20,027 nucleotides of DNA from Corallochytrium limacisporum (Eukaryota; Opisthokonta), in the NCBI GenBank assembly GCA_002811645.1, contig PDIP01000159.1:1-20027 (forward strand), given 5' to 3'. Position 1 is the stretch's first letter. Each line of letters begins with the position of its first letter. Under the pieces are notes generated by a model. That model saw only the letters and a list, made by a program, of their open reading frames with translations. It made no database searches and was not told the origin of the DNA. A program made the translations under genes and the position numbers. This document shows positions 8,994 through 17,008 of the stretch, one piece after another.

Positions 8994-10493
8994 ATGGAAA
9001 TGAATGTAGATGACCTGCAGCCATTGGTGCCAACACCATTGGCAACGCAAGATGGATTACACAGAAGATCTGAGAGCGGACATGATGCGGAAAATGGGGT
9101 ACCAGAGGTGGACGCAACCCACCAGTTTGATATGGAAGAGAAGGGAGATCAGCATGGGAGCTCTATCCGTTTTCGCACTTTTGGACAGCTCTTTCGGTTG
9201 AATATTGCCTGGGCTGGTATCAACTTTATTTGGTTTTTGATGGGAGTTGTTCTGCTCCCTGCACAGATTGCTACCGTTTCGACAGAGCAGTCGAAAGGCA
9301 CAAGACTGGGGCTCATTCTCATGCTAGGAAGTTTGGCCACAATTCTTGGATCTCCAATTATTGGAGTTATGAGTGATTCCTTGCAGTCTTATCACAACAG
9401 ACGTCATCCCTTCATGGCATACGGATCGATTGGTACAGCGATTGGGTTCATTGGGCTTGCGTATAGTGTACCGAATCTTCGGGATAAGTCACAGATTGGT
9501 GACAACGCCGCCGCTATCCAGAACGACAACGCTGCGTATTTGTTCATTGGCTTCTTCTATTTCGTCACTGTACTAGCGTACAATTTCATGAGTGTCCCGT
9601 ACAATGGCCTTCTAGCCGATGCCACTCATTTTGAAGCACGAGGATTGAGCTCTGGGCTAATGGGAGGGCTGCAAATGCTCGGAACCATCGTCGCAGCCGG
9701 TACTGGAGTCTCGGTGATTTCCTTGGGAGTGCCCCTGACTTATTCGTTGATGGCTGCTATATTCATTACCAGTACAGCCTTCACCATTCGCTCTACTGCC
9801 AGAATACCATCGAAGGGTAATGGAAACAATAGCGGCGGCTGCATGCATCCTGTCACCGCCATTGGGCACTTCATTGAGCCATTTACAAAGTCTGCAGACT
9901 TCTGCTGGATCTTTACTACTCGCTTATTGAATCAAATGGGAGTTGCTACTGTGCAATTCTTCATGCAATATTGGATGGAAGATGCCGTGGATCTCCCTGA
10001 CGGTCTAAGTCCCAGTGCAGCCGCTAGTGTCGCATTTGTGCCCCTGCTGGTCGTGGCCATGTTCAGTTCAACGGCCAGTGGGTGGATCAGTGACCGCACT
10101 GGAGGAAGGCGCAAGGTGATTGTCTGTGTAAGTGGACTAATAATGGCTGCCGGAACATTCTGTGCAATTTTTGTCTCTGACTTTTACGCAGGATTGGTAA
10201 TCATGGCCGGTATTGGGAGTGGCTATGGAGCGTTCCTTGCCGTCGACTTTGCTATGGCAGTGGACGTGGTGGGACACCGGGCTGAGTCAGGTCGTGATCT
10301 GGCAGTATGGCACTTGTCTCTAGTGTTGCCTCAGACTATTGCCACCCCTATTGGGGGTGTGATCCGTGATTACTTCCAACACGTAGGGTGTGCAACGGAA
10401 TGCAATCTCGGATACAGGATACTCTTTGCGATTACGACAACATACTTTATCATAGCATCGAGCCTCATCTTTAAAATCAAGGGCATCAAGTAA
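8994..10493 (+). CDS. Major facilitator superfamily carrier (SLC45/SUT-like, sugar transporter candidate)
   Basis: A 499-residue, 12-helix membrane carrier starting at ATG 8994. A polar 60-residue N-terminal tail precedes helix 1 (about 70-90). The loop after helix 2 has the MFS signature GVMSD followed by NRR (residues 124-137), and the matching loop in the second half reads GWISDRTGGRRK (363-374). Further family marks are VPYNGLLAD and RGLSSGLMGG at 201-225, and a GRDLAVWHLSLVLPQ segment at 433-447. The last two are typical of MFS members related to SLC45/plant sucrose carriers and their bacterial relatives. Members of this group are usually proton-coupled disaccharide or sugar symporters, but the substrate cannot be read from the sequence. 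A hydrophilic loop with Gly/Asn at 273-285 separates the two six-helix halves. The length is normal for the family and no break was seen. Its stop lies only 93 bases from the stop of the convergent FG-repeat gene. Confidence 0.85.
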   Translation: MEMNVDDLQPLVPTPLATQDGLHRRSESGHDAENGVPEVDATHQFDMEEKGDQHGSSIRFRTFGQLFRLNIAWAGINFIWFLMGVVLLPAQIATVSTEQSKGTRLGLILMLGSLATILGSPIIGVMSDSLQSYHNRRHPFMAYGSIGTAIGFIGLAYSVPNLRDKSQIGDNAAAIQNDNAAYLFIGFFYFVTVLAYNFMSVPYNGLLADATHFEARGLSSGLMGGLQMLGTIVAAGTGVSVISLGVPLTYSLMAAIFITSTAFTIRSTARIPSKGNGNNSGGCMHPVTAIGHFIEPFTKSADFCWIFTTRLLNQMGVATVQFFMQYWMEDAVDLPDGLSPSAAASVAFVPLLVVAMFSSTASGWISDRTGGRRKVIVCVSGLIMAAGTFCAIFVSDFYAGLVIMAGIGSGYGAFLAVDFAMAVDVVGHRAESGRDLAVWHLSLVLPQTIATPIGGVIRDYFQHVGCATECNLGYRILFAITTTYFIIASSLIFKIKGIK

Positions 10494-10582
10494 TTCGCAT
10501 ATTCGATATATACCATACACTTTTAAAAAACCATAGGAAATGTACAGGCAAATAGATGATGATGTTTGGTGTTGAAAAACAT

Positions 10583-10590
10583 ATACTTAC
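10583..10590 (-). promoter_or_regulatory. Possible 5' splice donor GTAAGTAT overlapping the stop codon
   Basis: On the minus strand the last codon and stop of the FG-repeat gene read CGG TAA GTA T, so GTAAGTAT spans the stop. This is a full match to the eukaryotic 5' donor consensus. The nearest acceptor I can offer is a weak AAAAG at about 10520, which would give a 71-base intron and 10 extra residues running into the MFS gene. The coding domain already looks complete without it, so chance is quite possible. Confidence 0.3.
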
Positions 10591-11519
10591 CGTTGAGGAA
10601 CCCATACGACGTCAATCTGATCCATGTCCTCCAGTCCTGCATCCCGGCAGCTCATGCTGAGATGCTGGTGTGTATTTAAGGGGCCATCTGGTCCGTTCAA
10701 GTACACCTCAGAGGCCTTCCACGTTCCCACTTTCCGTCCAGCACTACCCTTACCTTGCTCCTGCAAAAGAGCCTTTACCACGAGCAAGAGAGGTTGAGTG
10801 TCGTACAACTCAACGACATGTTCGCGTGCGGGCGAAGTGAGTACTTTGAGGCGCATCTTTTTCTTAGGAGCAGAAGGATCTGTCTTGGATTGCGTAACAG
10901 TGCCTGCCGCAGGCTTGAGCCCTGCCTTGGCAGCCGCGGTTGCAAAGGGGCTACTAGCAGGCTGTGCTGAGGTGGCGCCGAATGGACGACTGCCGCCTGC
11001 ACCACCGCCAAAGCTAAAGGGAGACGAAGTCTGACCGAATGAAAACCCACCACCAGTGCCTGGAGCCGTTGTAAGTTGTTCACCCTCCTGCCTTCCCATT
11101 GCCCAGGCCGGAGGTTCACCCTTTGGAGTCTGAGGTTCGAACTTCAGTCCAGTGGGTATTGGCGAAGTAGATCCGAATGGATAGCTATTTGTCCCAGATG
11201 TAGCAAAGGGATTGACTGTAGAGACGACACCTCCCATGATTGGTGCATCCGCCTTTGCCTGTAAGGTTTTGTTGTTAAAAAAGTTATTCACGGTAGCACT
11301 GGCCTGCTCAGTGACATCATGGCTGTCCTTGTTGCCAGCCGGTGATCCTCCGAGTGAAAAACTAAGGCCTCCATTGGCAGCTTCTCCTGCCGTCGGTTGT
11401 CCAAAAATTCCACCACTATTGTTCGAATCCTTACTCATGCCGCCATGCAGATCACCTCCTGTATTCAACGTGGTTGTTGGGTCTACTTTGAACGGTCCCA
11501 TTGTCGGGTGGCCACTCAT
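10587..11519 (-). CDS. FG-repeat protein with C-terminal ubiquitin/SUMO-like domain
   Basis: The start chosen is the ATG at 11519 (MSGHP); the open frame reaches a TTG at 11528. The 310-residue protein has two parts. Residues 1-215 are low-complexity, Gly/Ser/Thr/Pro-rich and contain FG dipeptides at 39-40, 115-116, 161-162, 170-171 and 180-181 (including PFG and FSFG contexts), as in nuclear pore nucleoporins. A basic stretch PKKKMRLK (218-225) resembles a nuclear localisation signal. Residues 222-308 form a beta-grasp candidate: an LKV first strand, a hydrophobic helix (VVKALLQEQ), VYLNG in the middle, and GLEDMDQIDVV near the end. The last element matches the G-x-E-x-x-D-x-I-D/E-V pattern of SUMO and Rad60-type SUMO-like domains. 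There is no terminal GG, so conjugation is not expected. A pore-associated or SUMO-pathway role is an inference. The stop codon overlaps a perfect splice-donor sequence. Confidence 0.75.
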   Translation of the reverse strand: MSGHPTMGPFKVDPTTTLNTGGDLHGGMSKDSNNSGGIFGQPTAGEAANGGLSFSLGGSPAGNKDSHDVTEQASATVNNFFNNKTLQAKADAPIMGGVVSTVNPFATSGTNSYPFGSTSPIPTGLKFEPQTPKGEPPAWAMGRQEGEQLTTAPGTGGGFSFGQTSSPFSFGGGAGGSRPFGATSAQPASSPFATAAAKAGLKPAAGTVTQSKTDPSAPKKKMRLKVLTSPAREHVVELYDTQPLLLVVKALLQEQGKGSAGRKVGTWKASEVYLNGPDGPLNTHQHLSMSCRDAGLEDMDQIDVVWVPQR

Positions 11520-11902
11520 TGTGTTCAATGTGCTGGGATTTCTTTGGAGTCTGTCTTTCCGTTACGAATAGAACTTTCTATGTAATCAAAATTACTAAAC
11601 GAGTACAATATTTGAATACCTTTTGCATTGAACATACAAAATGATTTCAAATGGGACGTGGCTCCAATGTAAGCAGGCGCTCTGGAGACCAAGAGAGAGA
11701 CAAAAGCTGTTCGCGGGGCTGCTACAGGAGCCAATTCGCCTCCCAGTACCCGGGGTGCGGAGGGGAGGGGCAGAACGTGGGGAGGGCCAGCAATAAGGAA
11801 CACACACCTACTTGGTCAGCCCATGTCGAGCGAAACTGTTGTACGCGACCGACCCTGATAAAAGTCGCTATGCTTTATTACTTACAAGGATACAATTTGC
11901 GG
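11520..11902. other. Intergenic region between Med1 and the FG-repeat gene
   Basis: 383 bases separate the Med1 stop from the downstream FG-repeat gene start, both on the minus strand. It contains a Med1 polyadenylation signal at 11874-11879, a G/C-rich middle, and an A/T-rich 5' leader for the FG-repeat gene at about 11560-11650. Short open frames here look like chance. Confidence 0.55.
11874..11879 (-). terminator. Polyadenylation signal AATAAA for Med1
   Basis: On the minus strand AATAAA begins 24 bases beyond the Med1 TGA stop, which is a normal position for a canonical eukaryotic cleavage/polyadenylation signal with a short 3' UTR. No other gene in the window shows an equally clear hexamer. 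Confidence 0.5.
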
Positions 11903-14005
11903 TCACGCAGCTGTCTTCTGGCGCTTGCTGCCCCGGGTAGCAGGTGCAGGGCTTCCTGTAGATGCCTGGCAGATCTCCAGAATGTGTGCAACTGCAACAG
12001 GGACTGACATGGCTTTGGCCAGCATCTTTGTGAGTGTGGATGTCACCTGCGCAGTGTCAATAGTTGTGGAAGACATGTTTGATACAGTCACTTTGATAAC
12101 GCCTCCCAATCCTACACGAATGCGGCAGGTAAGCATACCATCGGAACCTTCACCTGGCATGATGAGGAGAGACAACTGATGGGGCGGATCCACAATGATT
12201 TCGCAGAATCCAGTAGAAGCGCCTTCCTCTTCGTCACCAACTCTCAGTTCACTCTTTCCACCAGTAAGCGGTGTTATACAGGAATTGAATAGAGCATTGA
12301 ATGCAGCTTGCTTCCGAAGAGTCTGCAGAATCTTGTAGACCTGGAGGACATCATTGAAGTATACGCGATGGATCAAGAATCCACGGTGCTTTGTTTTGCT
12401 CGTTCTGAATGACATGGTCAGTTTCTGACCGTCAACAGTGTGGGGAACAGTAATTTCTTCGCCTTTCCGTATCGCCTTTGAAGACCACTCCGATTCAAGG
12501 CACCCCTGTACTGACAAATGCTCGTAGGATGCTCGGTTATCGGTGGCTGTATCACTGGTGATATGCACATCAGTGGCTCCACTATCGGAAGCAGTACCGA
12601 AGCGCCAAGGTTGGTTTAGTTCCTTTGCCGTTGTGGAGACAGCCAGCATGGGTTGATCGAGAACTAGGCAGAAGTTGATGTGGGACTTAAGGAGATTGTG
12701 TTTGTTGTTTTTGCCTTCACTTGGATCCGTATCCATTGTGTCGCCGCCATCCTTTTTAGTTTCATCTGCGCCCGCATCCTCGGGATACGTATATACGACG
12801 ACGTCTGCAAGACCCACTTTCCTTTCTTCCGCATTCATTCCCTTGTCTTCTGGTTCTTCACCAGGTTTACCGATGCGCCGATGTAGTACTGTGGTCACAT
12901 CAGTGCCTTCCTCAACATCCAGACGACACGTCCTTATACTAGGATCCTTTTTCTTCGTGGGCAGGACACTCTGTGATGTAAAATATTGCACGCGCAAATG
13001 GACTCCAGCATCGCGTGACAGAATGACACCGTGTCCCTGATTGGGATCTGCAAGACCTTCCAATTCAGCCAAGAGCTCAAGATCCTTTTCCACAGAACAA
13101 ATACCATTGTATAGAGCAACCTTCTTGTCTGTCGACACGTTGGGACGGTACAAAGATGCTAGACCTTGGATGTGCCTCGCAAAGAGGCCATAGTCCCCAT
13201 TCTTTAAGGCTTCAACCAACGCTGGAGACTCGATCTCATTGTCCATGTCGCTATTGTGCACAATTTTGACTGTCTTCAATTCACCCGTTCCTTTGCGCAT
13301 CGCAACCTCGACATAGAACATTTCAGAATTAATGAAAGCAGACACAACATCTTCTTCAGTTTGATCATCGATTGTAAAAGCCAACTGATTTGTGTTTGCA
13401 ATACCCTCAAGTCGCTTCAAAGTGAGTTCATCGCTTGGCACATCCCGAAGATTTCGACGAATAAGGTCACCGCACGATACAAGGGCCTTTTGGTACTGTT
13501 CAATTGCTGATACATCACGGTCCTTATCCTGATTCTGTAGCAGGTAGCGGGTCAGGCTCTGGTGGGAAGCTCCATTGCGTACTTGACCCTCTTCCCAGTG
13601 ACTATAAGACTCAAGGATACCTTTGATTTGTTCTACACCTTCATTGAATTCAGAAGCGGAACGCCACGGGTTCAGTGGCCCAAGACAGTGAATTCGTTCC
13701 TGTCCAAAGGCTCCGCTTACTACGCTTCCCTTTCCAGGAGATTGCTGAAGTAGATCACGACACAAGCTTACACACTCCTTGAGGTTTCGAAGCTTTGAGA
13801 GCAACGATTTGCTCTTTGTAAACTCTCCGGAATCTCCGTCCGCTTCTATTCCAGCTGTGTCTTCTCCCATTCCACCCTCTTTATCGATTTCTCCTAAGTC
13901 CAGGTCTAGATCAGCCCCCAGATCACCTGCATCGGCAGCAGCGTCTGCTGCCAGGGCGTCGATCTCAGCGAGATCTGCTGCAGTGGTATCTATCTCGTCA
14001 GCCAT
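11903..14005 (-). CDS. MED1: Mediator complex subunit 1 (Med1)
   Basis: Med1 sits in the middle module of Mediator, the coactivator that links sequence-specific activators to RNA polymerase II. The 700-residue product starts at ATG 14005. Residues 1-60 are an Ala/Asp-rich acidic tail; residues 61-190 are mostly helical. The Med1 homology runs from about 195 to 680. It includes SEMFYVEV followed by VKIVH (227-250), ALVEALKNGDYGLFARHIQGL (264-282, matching the metazoan L-x-E-x-L... F-x-x-H-x-x-G-L pattern), YNGICSVEKDLELL (299-312), and a C-terminal block with VYKILQTLRKQAAFNALFNSC (556-576) and MSVPVAVAHIL (666-676). The C-terminus ends in a basic GSKRQK. The protein lacks the long disordered tail and LxxLL receptor motifs of animal Med1 and is near the size of fungal versions. 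An acidic Glu/Asp/Lys-rich insert lies at 380-435. It is divergent from the Sec23-like gene, with a TATA-like box upstream and an AATAAA downstream. Confidence 0.88.
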   Translation of the reverse strand: MADEIDTTAADLAEIDALAADAAADAGDLGADLDLDLGEIDKEGGMGEDTAGIEADGDSGEFTKSKSLLSKLRNLKECVSLCRDLLQQSPGKGSVVSGAFGQERIHCLGPLNPWRSASEFNEGVEQIKGILESYSHWEEGQVRNGASHQSLTRYLLQNQDKDRDVSAIEQYQKALVSCGDLIRRNLRDVPSDELTLKRLEGIANTNQLAFTIDDQTEEDVVSAFINSEMFYVEVAMRKGTGELKTVKIVHNSDMDNEIESPALVEALKNGDYGLFARHIQGLASLYRPNVSTDKKVALYNGICSVEKDLELLAELEGLADPNQGHGVILSRDAGVHLRVQYFTSQSVLPTKKKDPSIRTCRLDVEEGTDVTTVLHRRIGKPGEEPEDKGMNAEERKVGLADVVVYTYPEDAGADETKKDGGDTMDTDPSEGKNNKHNLLKSHINFCLVLDQPMLAVSTTAKELNQPWRFGTASDSGATDVHITSDTATDNRASYEHLSVQGCLESEWSSKAIRKGEEITVPHTVDGQKLTMSFRTSKTKHRGFLIHRVYFNDVLQVYKILQTLRKQAAFNALFNSCITPLTGGKSELRVGDEEEGASTGFCEIIVDPPHQLSLLIMPGEGSDGMLTCRIRVGLGGVIKVTVSNMSSTTIDTAQVTSTLTKMLAKAMSVPVAVAHILEICQASTGSPAPATRGSKRQKTAA

Positions 14006-14120
14006 GATGAAATTCTGCTACACTCTGTGGGATGGTTATCCACCTCTGCATGCCATGTTCTCACTATTCACTTCTTATTGTACCGTTTTTCACAGTTGCA
14101 TTGATCTTCTTTGGCGAAGC

Positions 14121-14129
14121 TTTTTTATA
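14121..14129 (-). promoter_or_regulatory. TATA-like box (TATAAAAAA) upstream of Med1
   Basis: On the minus strand TATAAAAAA lies 116 bases upstream of the Med1 ATG, a plausible distance for a TATA box with a leader of roughly 85 bases. It could also be an A/T-rich accident. Confidence 0.4.
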
Positions 14130-14481
14130 AAGTAATGGACTACAAGTAGTTTTGCATGCTGAGCTGCAATCGCTGGTACCGCACCGGTCCGCAAAGTCAC
14201 CGTGTCGGTCCTTCTCCTACGCCAGGCCTCCTGCCGGGATCCAAAACACAGGGCACCAGGGACGGCTGTGGAGCGAGGAGAAAAGAGAGAAGGAAAAAGG
14301 GGGGGTTCATAATAACGAAAGGGGGCTTAAGGTCCCCCCCATCTGGCGGCCGTTTGGCGCCTGAACCATGGGCCTAGTATGCGACGGAGGAAATTTAGAT
14401 CCGGACCTTTTTAATCTAAGGGTTTACCCACCCAGCCACACGAACGTCACGAAACCACTCGTTTCGTCCCCAGCCTAACCA

Positions 14482-14499
14482 CCCCCCCCCCCCGGGGGG
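14482..14499. repeat. Homopolymer block C12 followed by G6
   Basis: Twelve C residues run directly into six G residues, about 180 bases before the Sec23-like ATG. The sequence can fold back on itself or form G-quadruplex/i-motif structures, and it is a likely place for sequencing length errors. Confidence 0.85.
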
Positions 14500-14681
14500 C
14501 GGTGCAAAATTTCTCTTGCCAGGTACTTATACACGTAGGCGGTGGTGACTAGTTCTACATCAAGCAGAGCTGTTGTTCGAGAGGAGAATTCTGCAGGATA
14601 TAATCATGAACAGACGTGCTGAGCCATGAAGTCTACTAAGTATAGCTGTAATCCTCGGCGGGCGACGCAAGGCACCGAGGT

Positions 14682-16877
14682 ATGACGGTCAATGGAGAAG
14701 ACTCGCCATATCATGGTCTTCAGTGGTCATTGCATGATGTTCGTGAGTCTACACCATCCATTCTTGAATGGCAGCCATTCGATCAAACTGAAGATTCAGT
14801 AGGGATAAGTGCATCCGGACGGCGTTGTATGCAATGTGCCTCTCATTTGCTAAGATATGATAGCGAACAAGGTCTGGGTTCTGTCGACTGTTCACTATGC
14901 AATAGTCCAGACAATCCAGCGTTCAGTGTGGTTCCCTTCTCAGGGCCTTTGGAGGGTGCACGGTTGTCGCAAGAAATTCTAGTACTCCTAGTAGACGAGA
15001 GTATAGAGACCGACGACAAACAGAAGGTAATGACAGCACTGGGCGCAATATTTACAAACCCTGCCAACCAAGATCGATATATGAGTCTGGGAATAGTAGG
15101 ACATGCCCCAGAAAGTATGCTGTTATGCAATATCGAAGCACTGAAACGGTTTGGGTTATCGATATTCGATGACGTTGCTGTGAAGGATTGTAAGAATGCA
15201 ATTCTGAATCCTCAGGGAAGCCGATATATCGCTCTTGGAGCTTTCTGGCATAAATTGTATGAATCATGTAGTAGTGAAGGCAGTCCTAGTTGGCTGTCCG
15301 CTGTGCATAATCGCAGTCGTAGTTTAGATGGGGTCCAAATGAGCAGCGAATCAAAGACAGCGGTGTTTTCCTTTCTGAGCTATTGTTTCGCGGACAGCAA
15401 CGACTTGAGACGAAGGTCATCTACTGAAAGTAGGGGTGCACCAGGATCCCAGCACTCTGCATCTGTGATTGTCGATGACACAAGTCCTAAAGACCCACAT
15501 TCTCGGCCTCCTCTCGGCGTCGGGGATTCTACAGAAGTATTTGACGTGTCAAAAGGTTCAGTGCTCTTTTTCGCTGCTGGCAGCCCGCGTGGAATAGACC
15601 TCGATGACTTCGACGAAGGAGCGCAGGACGAAGATGTTAACGTGGACGATCACCCGAACAAAGAATTGCAGCGTGCTGTCAATCTCGGTGAAGCCATGTA
15701 CACTAGTGGTTGGCGCTTTCACCTAGTTCACCACGGACACGATCCCTTTGGATTGGATGAAACTTGGGGCGCCTTCATGACACATGCACGGGCGCGAGTT
15801 TGGAGTGATCACGGGATGGAATATGATGATCCAGAGAGCGGGCGATATAAATCCATTCTTACACAAGCAGCATCGCCAGCGAGTGCCTATTGCGCGCAAC
15901 TGTCGGTAGTGCTAAAGTCAGAATGCAACGTTCACTTGATTGGTCACAAAACACACCTCGAAATCGGAAGATTAGCACATGGACATGTGATCAGCTGGGA
16001 CATCGGCCATGTGGATCGTGACGAAGTTCTATGCCTGCGTTTTGACCCAAATGTGATTGGGTCTCTGTCCACTATGCAGATCAGTCTCGACTATTACGCA
16101 CCGGATGGACGTCATTGCACAGTGGGATGCATGGTGTATAGTCAGCCTGTTGCGGGTATCGAAAGCTGGAGTGGTCTGGCAAGGCGTTTGGCTTGGGCTC
16201 AGCTTCGAAAGCGCTGCCGATTTGCACCCCATGGTATCTGGAACCAAGCGCAAAGACTTCCGGAAGAGTTACTGGCCCACTGGGAAGAGTGGCTGAAGAC
16301 TCCAGACATGCAGCGTGGTCGCATCACGCGGCTGGCACCAGTCATCTATCGCTTGAAATGGTTTTTCGTCAACAGGCTTGGTAAAAGCGATGGTTCTATT
16401 GCTCTGCTTATGACCCTTTTGCAGAGTTGCAGTAGCGAGGTTGAGCAGACCATATGTCCAGACCTCCTCGCATGGATCGATCCGATGACATCTGTTCAGC
16501 AGCTGACAACAAATATTTCGGAACTCACCGACAGTGCGCGCCATCTGATTCTCCGTGCAGGCCTTCACGGAACAATCGTGTGGCATGGCAAACGGACAAG
16601 TGAGGAGTCCCGATTCCTTGCTGTGCAATATGCACGAGCTTTGGTAGATTCTCCGTTTTGTGTTGTGCTCCCTGTCACAGAGGGATCGGGAAAGGAGCGG
16701 CTCTTGACTGCGCAACTGAATCCATCCCACCGTGATGATCTTCGCAAACGACACACTGACTGCCCGTCACTGAAACATCTCCAACTTGCTGACATCGGCA
16801 AGACCGAAGCCCAGTGGTTGGTTCCCGACACGCCATCTCTCCGGGAGTTTCTGACTTCGGTCGGCATGCAAAGCTAA
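14682..16877 (+). CDS. Divergent Sec23-like COPII coat protein
   Basis: Sec23 is the inner-coat subunit of COPII and the GTPase-activating protein of Sar1 on the endoplasmic reticulum. This 731-residue product starts at ATG 14682 and has Sec23 architecture and length (family about 765). A Trp-containing N-terminus is followed by a zinc finger with C49, C52, C70 and C73 (CX2C-X17-CX2C, whereas animal Sec23 has CX4C in the first pair). Next comes a trunk domain with ILVLLVDES (99-107) and VLFFAAGSP (294-302). A beta-sandwich begins near AQLSVVLKSECNVHLIG (405-421), helical segments span about 495-615, and a gelsolin-like end contains IVWHGK (632-637), R673 before LLTAQLNPS (674-682) and PSLREFL (718-724). 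R673 aligns with the yeast Sar1-activating arginine finger (R722). A Ser/Asp-rich acidic insert fills about 240-325. Overall identity to canonical Sec23 is low, so it is probably a paralogue. It converges with the DYRK gene, stops 131 bases apart. Confidence 0.8.
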   Translation: MTVNGEDSPYHGLQWSLHDVRESTPSILEWQPFDQTEDSVGISASGRRCMQCASHLLRYDSEQGLGSVDCSLCNSPDNPAFSVVPFSGPLEGARLSQEILVLLVDESIETDDKQKVMTALGAIFTNPANQDRYMSLGIVGHAPESMLLCNIEALKRFGLSIFDDVAVKDCKNAILNPQGSRYIALGAFWHKLYESCSSEGSPSWLSAVHNRSRSLDGVQMSSESKTAVFSFLSYCFADSNDLRRRSSTESRGAPGSQHSASVIVDDTSPKDPHSRPPLGVGDSTEVFDVSKGSVLFFAAGSPRGIDLDDFDEGAQDEDVNVDDHPNKELQRAVNLGEAMYTSGWRFHLVHHGHDPFGLDETWGAFMTHARARVWSDHGMEYDDPESGRYKSILTQAASPASAYCAQLSVVLKSECNVHLIGHKTHLEIGRLAHGHVISWDIGHVDRDEVLCLRFDPNVIGSLSTMQISLDYYAPDGRHCTVGCMVYSQPVAGIESWSGLARRLAWAQLRKRCRFAPHGIWNQAQRLPEELLAHWEEWLKTPDMQRGRITRLAPVIYRLKWFFVNRLGKSDGSIALLMTLLQSCSSEVEQTICPDLLAWIDPMTSVQQLTTNISELTDSARHLILRAGLHGTIVWHGKRTSEESRFLAVQYARALVDSPFCVVLPVTEGSGKERLLTAQLNPSHRDDLRKRHTDCPSLKHLQLADIGKTEAQWLVPDTPSLREFLTSVGMQS

Positions 16878-16901
16878 CTCTTGTAACATTAGTAGTAATT
16901 T

Positions 16902-16916
16902 ATGTATGTAATACAT
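16902..16916. repeat. Small inverted repeat in the Sec23-like/DYRK convergent gap
   Basis: ATGTAT, a three-base GTA spacer, and ATACAT form a perfect 6-bp inverted repeat 25 bases after the Sec23-like stop, within the 131-base gap between two convergent genes. A possible 3'-end signal, but a short A/T palindrome may be chance. Confidence 0.4.
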
Positions 16917-17008
16917 GTACCTACATCTGATAATATTCGACTACATGAACAAGATACTATGAGAGATGATTCTGTAAGGATGTAGCGACATGGGGACGAC
17001 AAACTAGC

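Larger units (their letters stand above)
14006..14681. other. Bidirectional upstream region of Med1 and the Sec23-like gene
   Basis: 676 bases separate the two divergent starts. The Med1 side has a TATA-like element at 14121-14129. The Sec23-like side is unusual for homopolymers: G7 at 14299-14305, G5 at 14321-14325, C7 at 14334-14340 and C12 followed by G6 at 14482-14499. An ATATAAT at about 14595-14601 lies 80 bases before the Sec23-like ATG and is a weak TATA candidate. Two short plus-strand open frames at 14152-14377 look like chance. Confidence 0.6.
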
